From Melioribacter sp. (lineage in GTDB: Bacteria > Bacteroidota > Ignavibacteria > Ignavibacteriales > Melioribacteraceae), in the NCBI GenBank assembly GCA_003155655.1, contig PMDS01000091.1, positions 1-64,000 on the forward strand: DNA of 64,000 nucleotides. Reading direction: 5' to 3'. Below the pieces are notes generated by a model. It had not been told where the DNA came from. It did not search any database and worked only from the letters and a program-made list of their open reading frames with translations. The translations under genes and the position numbers were made by a program. Numbering within the stretch: the stretch's first letter is position 1; every line of letters starts with the position of its first letter. Positions 36,368-45,977 of this stretch are shown here, in pieces.

Positions 36368-38749
36368 CTATTCGTATCTAAGTGATTTTATCGGGTTTGC
36401 CCTAGCTGCTTTTACTGCCTGGAAACTAACTGTAGCGAGTGCAATCATTAAAGCTATTCCACCGGAAAGAATAAACGCCCACCAGCTAATGTTTGTTCCG
36501 TATGCAAAATCTTCAAGCCATCTACCCATGAAATAATAAGCCACTGGCCAGGCAAATACATTTGATATTACTACCAGGACTAAAAAATCCTTTGAAAGAA
36601 GTAAAGTAACATTTGAAATTGATGCGCCCAATACTTTGCGGATACCAATTTCTTTTGTTCTTTGTTCGGCTGAGATGGAGACAAGACCAAACAATCCAAG
36701 ACATGCAATTATTATTGAAAGAAAGGAAAAATATTTGAAGATTGCGCCCATCCGCATCTCAGTCGAATATTGTTTGTTTAAAGAGTCATCGTAGAAATAA
36801 TAATCAAAAGGACTGCTGGATATTTTCTCATGCCAGGTTTTTTCTAAAGATGATAGAAGCTTATCCGGTGTATGGGATTTAAACCTGACAGTTATTATCC
36901 TAAAACGTAATGCTTGTTGGTTATCATCTGGCATTTTAAATATTAAAGGTTCTATTGTATTATGAAACGATGCAAAATGAAAATCCTTTACTACGCCTAT
37001 AATTTTACCACTCTTACCCCAAACGTTTATTTCAGTATTAATTGGTGATTTTAATCCCATCAATTTTACAGCCTCTTCATTAATCACATAGGCGCCTGTT
37101 TTATCGGTTGGATATTGTTCAGAAAAATATCTTCCAAGATTTAGTCGGAATTTATAAGTAGCTGCTAAATCATAATCTGAATGAAGTATCCAAAAATGCT
37201 TTTCTTCATTTTGTAATTTTCCCGGCCAATTAACACTAATAGATCGAGTTATTGAACTGCTTACCGGCTCAGAACGCGAAATGCTTTCGACTTCCGGATT
37301 TTTCATAAATTCATTTTTCAAGACTTCGAACTTACTATTTGCTTCGCCATTCATTCGAATACAAAGCAGGTTCTCTTTATCAAAACCAACGTTACTGTTT
37401 TTTATAAAGGACATTTGGTCAAAAACAATTATAGTACAAACTATTATTACTACTGTTGTAACAAATTGAAAAACAATAAGTCCTTTCCCGGCTAATAAAT
37501 TCCACGAACTCAAATTCATTTTACCCTTAAATATCTGAATGGGGGAAAAGGATGAGAGTAAGAATGCAGGATAACTGCCTGATATCAAGCCAGTAACAAC
37601 TATAACAAGAAATGAAAGACTAATAAAGGATAAATCAAAAAAGTTAATTGATAATTTCTTCCCCGTTAATAAATTGAATTCCGGTATAAAAAGTTCAGCA
37701 ATGAGAATGGCAAGGCTATATGCAATAAAAGAAATAAATAAACTTTCTCCCAGGAATTGAAGTATTAGTCTATTTCTAATTGCGCCAACTGTTTTTTTAA
37801 TTCCAATTTCTTTTGTCCGTCTTAACGAAAGAGCAGTTGATAAATTCATATAGTTAATGCCGGCAATTAAAAGTATGATAAACGCAATAGCTATAAATAT
37901 TTTCACATACTTAATATCGCCTGTAGTTTCAATGAATTTTATATTACTCCCGTATAAATGAATTTTTGTTAAGCCGATTAATGAATAACTCAAATCGTTC
38001 GTGTTTTGATTTGGAAAGTTCCTGATTTCACATTGTCTAATTTTAGAAGCCAGGTTCACTAAATCGCTATTGTCATTCAATTGAATGAATGTATTAAAAG
38101 ATTGATCTCCCCAGTTATCAAAAGTAATTCCTACACTATTAAACCATGCCGCGGGCATAATAATCTGACCCCGTATTTGGGATTGAGGCGGAATGTTTTC
38201 CAATATTCCACTTACGTTCACTACCGTATTACCGCCGAAAGCCGAAACATTGAGCTGTTTACCAATTGCATCTTCATTCCCAAAATATTTTGTTGCAGCT
38301 TCCTCAGTTAGTATAATTGATTTTGGAGTTGATAATGCAGTGGCTGAATTACCTTTAACAAATTTATATGATAATACTTTGAAGAAATTTGAATCAGCCA
38401 TAATTACGCTTTCTTCAAATCCTTTTTCACCATTCCGGATTAAAAATTTAAAAGCTTCCGGCAGCTGCATAAAACTTGTAGATATTTTAATTTCCGGTAA
38501 TTCTTGTTTAATGGCAGGAGCAAGCCTTTTTGAAGTAACACCCATCATTCCGCCTTTATCACCACGCAAAACCAAATAGGTATTATCAGCATTCTTTAAA
38601 AACTTATCATAGCTTAATTCATCCAGCACCCATAAAAGGATTAGAATTGTGCATGCCATTCCAACAGCAAGTCCGAAAATGTTGATGAATGAGAACGTTT
38701 TGTGCCGCGCCAAATTTCTAAAAGCAATTTTCAAATAATTCTTAAACAT
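36368..38749 (-). CDS. ABC permease, FtsX/MacB-like (Perm-13)
   Basis: A 793-residue sister of Perm-9 (about 7 kb away, not adjacent). TM1 region FSFINIFGLAVGMACTILILLWV; first loop motif KEIGIKKTVGA; second KEIGIRKVLGA at 699. The C-terminal arm RWLEDFAYGTNISWWAF deviates at Gly for Arg, and the end is ARANPIKSLRYE. In the second periplasmic domain SISVNWPGKLQNEEKHFWILHSDYDLAATYKF aligns with the Perm-9 VHWEGETDKDHKQFWELYTDYDLASVFKI stretch. Start supported by TTAGGAGAAA in a 12-bp spacer after the TAG of Perm-14. Confidence 0.88.
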   Translation of the reverse strand: MFKNYLKIAFRNLARHKTFSFINIFGLAVGMACTILILLWVLDELSYDKFLKNADNTYLVLRGDKGGMMGVTSKRLAPAIKQELPEIKISTSFMQLPEAFKFLIRNGEKGFEESVIMADSNFFKVLSYKFVKGNSATALSTPKSIILTEEAATKYFGNEDAIGKQLNVSAFGGNTVVNVSGILENIPPQSQIRGQIIMPAAWFNSVGITFDNWGDQSFNTFIQLNDNSDLVNLASKIRQCEIRNFPNQNTNDLSYSLIGLTKIHLYGSNIKFIETTGDIKYVKIFIAIAFIILLIAGINYMNLSTALSLRRTKEIGIKKTVGAIRNRLILQFLGESLFISFIAYSLAILIAELFIPEFNLLTGKKLSINFFDLSFISLSFLVIVVTGLISGSYPAFLLSSFSPIQIFKGKMNLSSWNLLAGKGLIVFQFVTTVVIIVCTIIVFDQMSFIKNSNVGFDKENLLCIRMNGEANSKFEVLKNEFMKNPEVESISRSEPVSSSITRSISVNWPGKLQNEEKHFWILHSDYDLAATYKFRLNLGRYFSEQYPTDKTGAYVINEEAVKLMGLKSPINTEINVWGKSGKIIGVVKDFHFASFHNTIEPLIFKMPDDNQQALRFRIITVRFKSHTPDKLLSSLEKTWHEKISSSPFDYYFYDDSLNKQYSTEMRMGAIFKYFSFLSIIIACLGLFGLVSISAEQRTKEIGIRKVLGASISNVTLLLSKDFLVLVVISNVFAWPVAYYFMGRWLEDFAYGTNISWWAFILSGGIALMIALATVSFQAVKAARANPIKSLRYE

Positions 38750-38761
38750 AATTTCTCCTAA

Positions 38762-41056
38762 CTATTCATATCTAAGTGATTCTATTGGGTTCGCAACCGC
38801 TGCTTTAACAGCATGATAACTGACAGTAATTAAAGCAATCATTAAAGCTATTAACCCGGCAAGAATAAAAATCCACCAACTTAATTCAATTCTATAAGCA
38901 AAATCTTGCAGCCATTTATTCATTAAATAATATGCTAGTGGTATTGCTATGATATTAGCTAAGATTACCCACTTTGAAAAACTTTTTGTCAATAAAACTA
39001 TTATCTCGGAAACAGATGCTCCAAGTACCTTTCTTATACCAATTTCTTTTATTCTCTGCTCAGCTTGAAATACTGATAATCCAAATATTCCCATGCATGA
39101 AATAATTATTGCAAGTATGGAAAATATACCTACCAGTGCAGCAAGATTTTCTTCTTTCTTATACATTGCTGCAAACTGCTCATCATAAAAATTAATCTCA
39201 ATAGGGTAATCAGGGTATATTTCTTTCAATGTCTTATTTAAAAAATTTACAGCGTCACCAACTGACCCGGAAATTCTAATTGAAATTGCGCTTGGCTGCA
39301 TAAAATTGCAGTACCATAATAAAACCGGGCCAATTTTATTGTGCAAGGACGCGTAATTAAAATCGGAGACTATTCCGACAATATTACAACCATTGATTTT
39401 CTGATTTTCCCAATTTTTATCTTTAAGTAGATCTAGTGAAGATTCATTTATCAATACAGCTTTGTTTACTTCACTAGCTTGAGGAGCCCTTCCCTTAATT
39501 ATTTTGAGACCGAAAGTTTTTAAAGAAGTTGAATCTATACTAATAGTTGCATAACCTCCCACACTCGATAATATTTCGCCTGGGATACTGAATGTTTGAG
39601 TTAATGATTTAATTCCATGATATTGATGGAGTTTGTCGGTTAATAAATGTACCCTGTCACGAAGAGTGTGGTGAACTTTGATATACAATAATTGTCCGGT
39701 ATTAAAGCCAATATTCTTATGCTTTACAAAATCAATTTGTCTGGAAATAATAATTAATCCTGCAAGAAGAATTATAGCAATCGAAAATTGAAACATAGTA
39801 AGGATGTTACGATATATCTTACCATTTCCTTTTAAAGACGGATTGAATTTAAATAATTGCAATGGGGATATTTTTGATAGAATTAACGAAGGAAGAATAC
39901 CCATGATAAGACTCAGCAACAAAATAAAAGCTGAGAAGAATAAAAATAATCGAGAATCAGTAAAAATTTGCAACGACATAGTCTTATTGGTATATTGATT
40001 AAAATATGGGAGAAAGAATTCGGCAAGAATTATTCCCACCAGAGATGAAATGATTGCAGTATATAATGATTCAGCAATAAGTTGTTTAATAAGAGACTTT
40101 CTATCAGCCCCCAAACATTTTTTAATTCCGAATTCGGTAAGGCGGTATCTGTAAGACGCAGTTGTTAGATTTACAAAATTAATAATTACTAATAAGAGCA
40201 CAATAATAACAATAATGGATAATAATTTTACTAATCCACCATTACCGTGTGATAAGTCAGCCTCATTATAATCCGTATTGAAATAATTCAAACTTAATGA
40301 AGTAAGAATTACATTTTTGGGATAGATGAAACTATTAATATTATTTAAAGAAGAGATATGTTTTTCAACTGCTATTATATCCGCATTTTTCTCCAGCTCA
40401 ACAAATGCACTGAATAGGAATTTATAGTTATTGCCCCAACTTGACAGTCTCCAAGAGAGTTTTTGATTTGGTGAATTAACATAACTAACGAATAATTCTG
40501 CATCAAAGCTTATATTTTGTGGCAGATCCCTTACCACTCCGGTGATAAGCATTTCGCTTTGATGATTAATTCTTACTGTCTTTCCCACAGCTTCCAAATT
40601 ACCAAAAATCCTTTTTGCTGTGGACTCAGTCAGTACAACATTATCCATGGAACTTAGTGCATTATTTGAACTCCCGGCAAGAAATGAAACATTGAAAACA
40701 CCAAAAAAATTAGAGTCAACCATCAATGCATTTTTCATTGAAAATAATCTATTATTTGATTCAATTTCACCATCGAAATGATATAATAGACAAGCATTCT
40801 TAATTCCAGATACATTCTCCAGCACTTGCTCCTTCATTCTATAATCGACACTGTACTCCTTTGCATCAGCATCAACAATTCGGTAAATGTTATCTACATT
40901 TTTCAAGTATCTGTTGTAATTAAATTCGTGATAAATAAATTGACCGATTAGGAGCATAAACGCTATTCCAAACGCAAGACCTGTTATATTAATAAACGAA
41001 AACAACTTGCGTCTCGATAAACTGCGTATGTAATATTTAATTGTAAATGGTATCAT
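38762..41056 (-). CDS. ABC permease, FtsX/MacB-like (Perm-14)
   Basis: A 764-residue third member of the short trio with Perm-3 and Perm-4, but 23-25 kb away from them. First loop motif TEFGIKKCLGA, second KEIGIRKVLGA at 670. The C-terminal arm is KWLQDFAYRIELSWWIF, ending AVANPIESLRYE. The start is set at the ATG at 41056 (MIPFTIKYYIRSLSRRK), with GGTGA five bases upstream. The upstream in-frame TTG/GTG codons (to 41068) overlap that site. With the ATG the length equals Perm-3 exactly. The second periplasmic domain keeps the YDEQFAAMYKKEENLAA stretch before TM6. Confidence 0.87.
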   Translation of the reverse strand: MIPFTIKYYIRSLSRRKLFSFINITGLAFGIAFMLLIGQFIYHEFNYNRYLKNVDNIYRIVDADAKEYSVDYRMKEQVLENVSGIKNACLLYHFDGEIESNNRLFSMKNALMVDSNFFGVFNVSFLAGSSNNALSSMDNVVLTESTAKRIFGNLEAVGKTVRINHQSEMLITGVVRDLPQNISFDAELFVSYVNSPNQKLSWRLSSWGNNYKFLFSAFVELEKNADIIAVEKHISSLNNINSFIYPKNVILTSLSLNYFNTDYNEADLSHGNGGLVKLLSIIVIIVLLLVIINFVNLTTASYRYRLTEFGIKKCLGADRKSLIKQLIAESLYTAIISSLVGIILAEFFLPYFNQYTNKTMSLQIFTDSRLFLFFSAFILLLSLIMGILPSLILSKISPLQLFKFNPSLKGNGKIYRNILTMFQFSIAIILLAGLIIISRQIDFVKHKNIGFNTGQLLYIKVHHTLRDRVHLLTDKLHQYHGIKSLTQTFSIPGEILSSVGGYATISIDSTSLKTFGLKIIKGRAPQASEVNKAVLINESSLDLLKDKNWENQKINGCNIVGIVSDFNYASLHNKIGPVLLWYCNFMQPSAISIRISGSVGDAVNFLNKTLKEIYPDYPIEINFYDEQFAAMYKKEENLAALVGIFSILAIIISCMGIFGLSVFQAEQRIKEIGIRKVLGASVSEIIVLLTKSFSKWVILANIIAIPLAYYLMNKWLQDFAYRIELSWWIFILAGLIALMIALITVSYHAVKAAVANPIESLRYE

Positions 41057-41106
41057 ATTTATCACCAATTATGTTTCTAATATTTTCCGGTAGTTGGTTT
41101 ATTATT

Positions 41107-43485
41107 CTATTCGTACCTTATTGATTTTATCGGATCAGAAGTTGCCGCTTTAACTGCATGATAACTTACCGTTAGCAAAGTAATTACCAAAGCTATACCG
41201 CCTGATAGAATAAATATCCACAGGCTTAATTCGGTTCTATAGGCAAAGTCTTGAAGCCACTTATTCATAAGATAATATGAAAATGTCCATGCAATAATAT
41301 TTGCCATAATAACCATTACTACAAATTCTTTTAGCTGCAATCCTAAAACAGATATTAACGGCGCACCAAGCACCTTGCGGATGCCTATTTCTTTTATGCG
41401 CCCTTTTATTATAAGTGCAGCAAGGCTGAACAATCCCATACCTGCCAATATTACAGCCAATAAAGAGAAAATGACCGAGATATTACCAAGCTGTTTTTCC
41501 GATTGATACGACTGCTGGAAATTGCCGTTAAGAAAATTAAATTCGAATGGATGGGCAGGATCAAATACATTCCATACATTTTTTAATTCATTTATAACTG
41601 CCCCCGTTTTATTAGAATCAAATCTTATTAAGACATAATTTGAAAAAGGCCATATATATAAAACAACAGGTTCAATTATTCTATGTAAGGACGAAAAATG
41701 AAAATCGATAACAACACCTATTATTTTTCCCTTTTTATTGCCTACGAGTTCAAAAGATTTTCCAACGGCATCTTCAGGTTTTTTCAATCCAAGCTGTTTA
41801 ACGGCTTCTTCATTAATAATAAAACCTTCGGATTCATCAGTTGTAAACTCTTTTGAAAAATCCCTTCCTGCGATCATTTTAATCCCAAGAGTGCTGATAA
41901 AATCATGATCTACCCATAACATCGACATGGTGCCAATATTATCACTGCCTTGTACCCTATAGCGTGTTTTACCAACCGGCCCGCCCGGCAGCAAAGAAGC
42001 CGTTCCTGTTTTTAATATTCCCGGCTGCTGCATCAATACATTTTTTAAGGCTTCAGGATTTTTTCTTAGCTCCTCATCTCTTAAAGGAGCAACGATAATT
42101 TGATCACCTGCAAAACCAAGATTTTTATTACGCAAGTAATCAAGCTGTTTAAATACAACCACAGTGCCGATTATTAACATTATAGTTAAAGCGAATTGAG
42201 TAATTACCAGAGTCTTTCTAAATGTTATTTTTTTATTACCGTTCCTGGATTTCAATTTCAGACTTTGAATTGGACTAAATGATGTGAGATAGAATGCCGG
42301 GAAAAGGCTGGCTGCTAAACCTGAACAAATTATAACACAAAACGGAATTAGGAGATATTCCCAGACGTCAATCAAATTAATATTTTGTTTATTTCCTGAA
42401 ATAGCGCTGAAAGACGGAGCTAATAAAAATGCCGCTACTACTGCCATAATTAATGCAATGATAGTTATCAGCATTCCCTCAATCAAAAATTGCTGTATCA
42501 GCTGTTTCCTAGAAGCGCCGATTAGTTTTCTAACACTCACTTCTTTAGCGCGTTGTAAATACCCGGCAGTTGTAAGGTTTATGAAATTAAAACAAGCAAT
42601 AAGTAATACAAACATTGCTGCAGCAATCAGGATATAGATAGTATTAATATCCCCTGCTGATGTTAAACTGAAATCCCTGGAAGTATAAAGGTGCACCCTG
42701 CTTAAAGGCTGCAGTTTAATTTGTACAAGAGAGCTGGATTTATCAAAATACTTATTGAAAAAACTTTTCAATCCCGGTTCAAAAGAAGCAGCATTATATT
42801 TTTCAGGCAAAAGGATATATGTCTGACACATAAAATTCTGCCAGTTTTCAACAAAATCTTTGCCTAACCAGCCGTTTAATGTTGAAAAAGAGACAAGAAA
42901 ATCAAACTGCAGTGATGAATTAGCAGGTAAGTTTTTAATTACGCCTGTTACAACTAAATTGATATTACTATTTAGTGTAATTGTTTTATCAACAGCGTTA
43001 ACATCACCAAAATATTTTTCCGCCATATCCTGTGTTATAACTACCGAATTTGGGTTTTGAAGGGCTGTTCTTGCATCTCCATTTATAAAAGGAATTGAAA
43101 AGATTTCGAATACGTCAGCATCTGCAAAGTATAATTTTTTTTCGTAGAACTTTTTTTGATCATAACTTATTAATGGAGAAGGATTATCCATATTAAGAAA
43201 CCGAGCCCCTTTTATTCCGGGGAAATCATTCTTAATAGCCTGTGCAAGCGGCGGAGGTGAAGTTAAATCAAACTTTGTTCCGGTTGCAGTTTTTCTTTCA
43301 GATATTATTCTATAAATCTGGTTATAATTCTTGTTCTGTTTATCAAAAGAGAATTCAATTTCTACGTATATCATTATAAGGATGCAGCTGGTCATTCCGA
43401 GTGCAAAACCAAACACATTTATAAATGATGTTGTTTTACTTTTTAACAAATTTCTTAAAGCAATTACAAAATAATTTTTAATCAT
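41107..43485 (-). CDS. ABC permease, FtsX/MacB-like (Perm-15)
   Basis: A 792-residue permease. First loop motif KEVSVRKLIGA (Ser for Gly), second KEIGIRKVLGA at 698 followed by a Pro (GAPLISVLG), unusual among the paralogues. The C-terminal arm is KWLQDFAYRTELSLWIF, ending TSDPIKSIRYE. The second periplasmic domain carries SLLPGGPVGKTRYRVQG and VDHDFISTLGIKMIAGRDFSKEF. Start from ATTTGGAG before the ATG. The 74-bp spacer to Perm-16 holds a terminator-like hairpin listed separately, so transcription between these two genes might be attenuated. Confidence 0.88.
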   Translation of the reverse strand: MIKNYFVIALRNLLKSKTTSFINVFGFALGMTSCILIMIYVEIEFSFDKQNKNYNQIYRIISERKTATGTKFDLTSPPPLAQAIKNDFPGIKGARFLNMDNPSPLISYDQKKFYEKKLYFADADVFEIFSIPFINGDARTALQNPNSVVITQDMAEKYFGDVNAVDKTITLNSNINLVVTGVIKNLPANSSLQFDFLVSFSTLNGWLGKDFVENWQNFMCQTYILLPEKYNAASFEPGLKSFFNKYFDKSSSLVQIKLQPLSRVHLYTSRDFSLTSAGDINTIYILIAAAMFVLLIACFNFINLTTAGYLQRAKEVSVRKLIGASRKQLIQQFLIEGMLITIIALIMAVVAAFLLAPSFSAISGNKQNINLIDVWEYLLIPFCVIICSGLAASLFPAFYLTSFSPIQSLKLKSRNGNKKITFRKTLVITQFALTIMLIIGTVVVFKQLDYLRNKNLGFAGDQIIVAPLRDEELRKNPEALKNVLMQQPGILKTGTASLLPGGPVGKTRYRVQGSDNIGTMSMLWVDHDFISTLGIKMIAGRDFSKEFTTDESEGFIINEEAVKQLGLKKPEDAVGKSFELVGNKKGKIIGVVIDFHFSSLHRIIEPVVLYIWPFSNYVLIRFDSNKTGAVINELKNVWNVFDPAHPFEFNFLNGNFQQSYQSEKQLGNISVIFSLLAVILAGMGLFSLAALIIKGRIKEIGIRKVLGAPLISVLGLQLKEFVVMVIMANIIAWTFSYYLMNKWLQDFAYRTELSLWIFILSGGIALVITLLTVSYHAVKAATSDPIKSIRYE

Positions 43486-43510
43486 AATTGTACTCCAAAT
43501 AAAATAGGTT

Positions 43511-43537
43511 GCCGGGACAGGATAAGAGGAACCCGGC
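43511..43537 (-). promoter_or_regulatory. terminator-like hairpin inside the array
   Basis: GCCGGG/CCCGGC arms (43511-43516 and 43532-43537) enclose a 15-nt loop, the same loop length as the terminal hairpin at 6568-6602. Flanking bases (CTAACGGGA before a gene end reading TATTCATATCTAAGTG) also match those at 6606-6640. No U tract follows, so it is probably a relic or weak attenuator copied along with a gene end. Confidence 0.5.
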
Positions 43538-43559
43538 TTCCTATGGCTAACGGGAATAT

Positions 43560-45965
43560 TTATTCATATCTAAGTGTTTTTACAGGGTCTGCTACAGCGG
43601 CTTTTATTGCCTGCAGACTTACTGTTGCCATCGCAATGAATAAAGCTATTCCACCTGATAAAAAGAAAATCCACCAGCTTATATTTATCCTGCACACAAA
43701 ATTCCGGAGCCAGAGAGTCGTCAAGTAGTACGCAATAGGTAAAGCAATTATACTTGCTGCTAATATCCATTTTGCAAATTCTTTCGAAAACATTATCACA
43801 ATTGAACGGACAGTTGCTCCAATAACTTTTCTAATACCGATTTCTTTTTTACGTGTTTCTGTTGTGAATGAGATTAACCCAACCAAGCCGAGGCATGCTA
43901 TTATTATTGCAAAAACTGCGAATATTGAAAAGAGAGACTGCAATCTATTTTCAGTAAGATATGATGAGTTGATTATTTCATCAAAGAATTCATACTTGAA
44001 TGGATATTCAGGCTGAAATTTGTTCATCGCAGCTTTTAGAAATGCAATTGTTTCGCGCTCCGTATTAGGTCTGATCTTAATTGAGAGAGTATGATATGGG
44101 AACAAGTTATCGATTGTTAAATAATAAGGATTAACTTCATCAAACATAGATCGACGGAAATCTTTTACAACTCCAATTATTTTACGGTCGTTTTTCCCCC
44201 ATGGTGATGAATAAGTTATTATTTTCCCAAGCGGGTCATTAAATCCCATCGCTTTTACAGCCGCTTCATTAAGAATTACAGATTCATTTTCATCTGAAGT
44301 ATAATCTTTTGAGAATTTTCTTCCTTTAACAATTTTCATCCCGTAAAAATCAATGAAGTCATAATCAACTGTGTTGCAATCTATCATAATATTCGCATCG
44401 GGCGGTTTCTCAGGCCATTCTGCAAATATTCCCAAAGAAAATTTGTTTGGCATTGCCGATGAAGATGCTACCGAAACGATATTTGAATTTTTAGAAATCT
44501 CGTTTTTGAGTGCATCTTCACTGCTTTGAGTTGTATTTCCATTCAAATTAAGTACAATTATATCATTTTTATTATAACCTAAATCCGTAGTGTTTATAAA
44601 ATCAAGCTGGTTTCTAACAGTAAGAGATGCAAAAATCAACATGATTGCGAATATGAATTGTATAACTACAAGAATATTTCTGAAATGACTTTTATTTTTA
44701 ATCCTGCTGCTGCCTCTAAATAAAGAAAGAGGTGATATTGAAGAGATAATAATTGCATGATATAAACCTGAAACGATACTTACTGAAATAAAAAAGCCAG
44801 CCATATAAATAATGACAGTAATATTGAAAAATATACTGAATTGAATATCTCTTTCGACAAAATGATTAAAATAAGGAAGAATTAAAGCGACTAAAAATAT
44901 TGAGATCAGAAATGAACAAAAAGTAACAATTATTGTTTCACCTAAAAGTTGTTTAGTTAATTGTAACCTTCCCGCGCCCACAATTTTTCTTACACCCACT
45001 TCTTTTATACGCATTGAAGCTCGTGCTGACGAAAGATTTACATAGTTTATTACTGCAATTAAAAGAATTATAAACGCGACAATGAGATAAAGATAAATTT
45101 TGTTAACATTGCCGTTTTTTGAATATGGCTTGTCAGTAAAAGGATTGGGCTCCGGATCAACATATAGATGTATATCTGATATATTTTGTAAAATTAATTT
45201 TGGTGAAGAATCAAACCCGGAAGTTTTTTTATAGAAATCGCCAAATCTATTTAATACCTGTTCATAAGTAGAGTTTTCCTTGAGCATTATGTAAGTATAT
45301 AGTCTACGCATGCCCCATGCACTTGCTCCTGAAAATCTCTGCATATCATTACTTGCACTTAGAATTTTTGAAATTGGAATTATAAAATCCGGGCATAAAT
45401 GAGAATTTTTCGGAAAATCTTTGTATACGCCTTTTACTGTTAAGTAATAAGCACGCTTAGTTTTTAAAGTTTTACCTAAAGGGTTAATATTTCCAAAATA
45501 TTTTTTAGCCATACTATTTGAAATTACAACTGAAAATGGGTCAGATAAAGCTGATGCAGGATTTCCCTTTATCATTTCGAATGATAATATTTTAAATATT
45601 TCGGGATCGGCATAATAGATATCTTTCTCTTCAAATTTTTCATCATTACGGTAAACAACATCCTGCCCCCGCTGTATTCTAGCAGCGGTTTCTGTTTCGG
45701 GGAACTCATTTTTCATAGCAGCAGCAAGCGGAATTGGAGTCATAGCTGATATAGCATCGTTTCCACTTATTTTATCTTCAAATGCAACCCGGTAAATTCT
45801 TTTGTAATTTTTGTTAAACTTATCGTAGCTGAATTCATAATTCGCATAGAGAATTGTTAGAATTACCGGCACTAACGCAATGGAAAACCCAAAAATATTT
45901 ATAAAAGAAAATATCCGGTGCCGCGCTAAATTTCTAAACGCTATTATGAAATAATTTTTCAGCAT
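43560..45965 (-). CDS. ABC permease, FtsX/MacB-like (Perm-16)
   Basis: An 801-residue permease with first loop motif KEVGVRKIVGA and second KEIGIRKVIGA at 707. The conserved arm reads LWLRNFVCRINISWWIFFLSGG, with Val-Cys replacing the usual Ala-Tyr. Its end SLQAIKAAVADPVKTLRYE is identical to Perm-4, although the rest differs, and its downstream flank resembles that of Perm-1. These two resemblances make the 3' end a mosaic. First periplasmic domain: DPEIFKILSFEMIKGNPASAL. GGAG directly after the TAA of Perm-17 precedes the ATG (12-bp spacer). Confidence 0.88.
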   Translation of the reverse strand: MLKNYFIIAFRNLARHRIFSFINIFGFSIALVPVILTILYANYEFSYDKFNKNYKRIYRVAFEDKISGNDAISAMTPIPLAAAMKNEFPETETAARIQRGQDVVYRNDEKFEEKDIYYADPEIFKILSFEMIKGNPASALSDPFSVVISNSMAKKYFGNINPLGKTLKTKRAYYLTVKGVYKDFPKNSHLCPDFIIPISKILSASNDMQRFSGASAWGMRRLYTYIMLKENSTYEQVLNRFGDFYKKTSGFDSSPKLILQNISDIHLYVDPEPNPFTDKPYSKNGNVNKIYLYLIVAFIILLIAVINYVNLSSARASMRIKEVGVRKIVGAGRLQLTKQLLGETIIVTFCSFLISIFLVALILPYFNHFVERDIQFSIFFNITVIIYMAGFFISVSIVSGLYHAIIISSISPLSLFRGSSRIKNKSHFRNILVVIQFIFAIMLIFASLTVRNQLDFINTTDLGYNKNDIIVLNLNGNTTQSSEDALKNEISKNSNIVSVASSSAMPNKFSLGIFAEWPEKPPDANIMIDCNTVDYDFIDFYGMKIVKGRKFSKDYTSDENESVILNEAAVKAMGFNDPLGKIITYSSPWGKNDRKIIGVVKDFRRSMFDEVNPYYLTIDNLFPYHTLSIKIRPNTERETIAFLKAAMNKFQPEYPFKYEFFDEIINSSYLTENRLQSLFSIFAVFAIIIACLGLVGLISFTTETRKKEIGIRKVIGATVRSIVIMFSKEFAKWILAASIIALPIAYYLTTLWLRNFVCRINISWWIFFLSGGIALFIAMATVSLQAIKAAVADPVKTLRYE

Positions 45966-45977
45966 CTTGATTTCTCC

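Noticed and set aside
41057-41068. TTG/GTG start of Perm-14
   Set aside because: The ATG at 41056 has a GGTGA site five bases upstream and yields the same length as its sister Perm-3.
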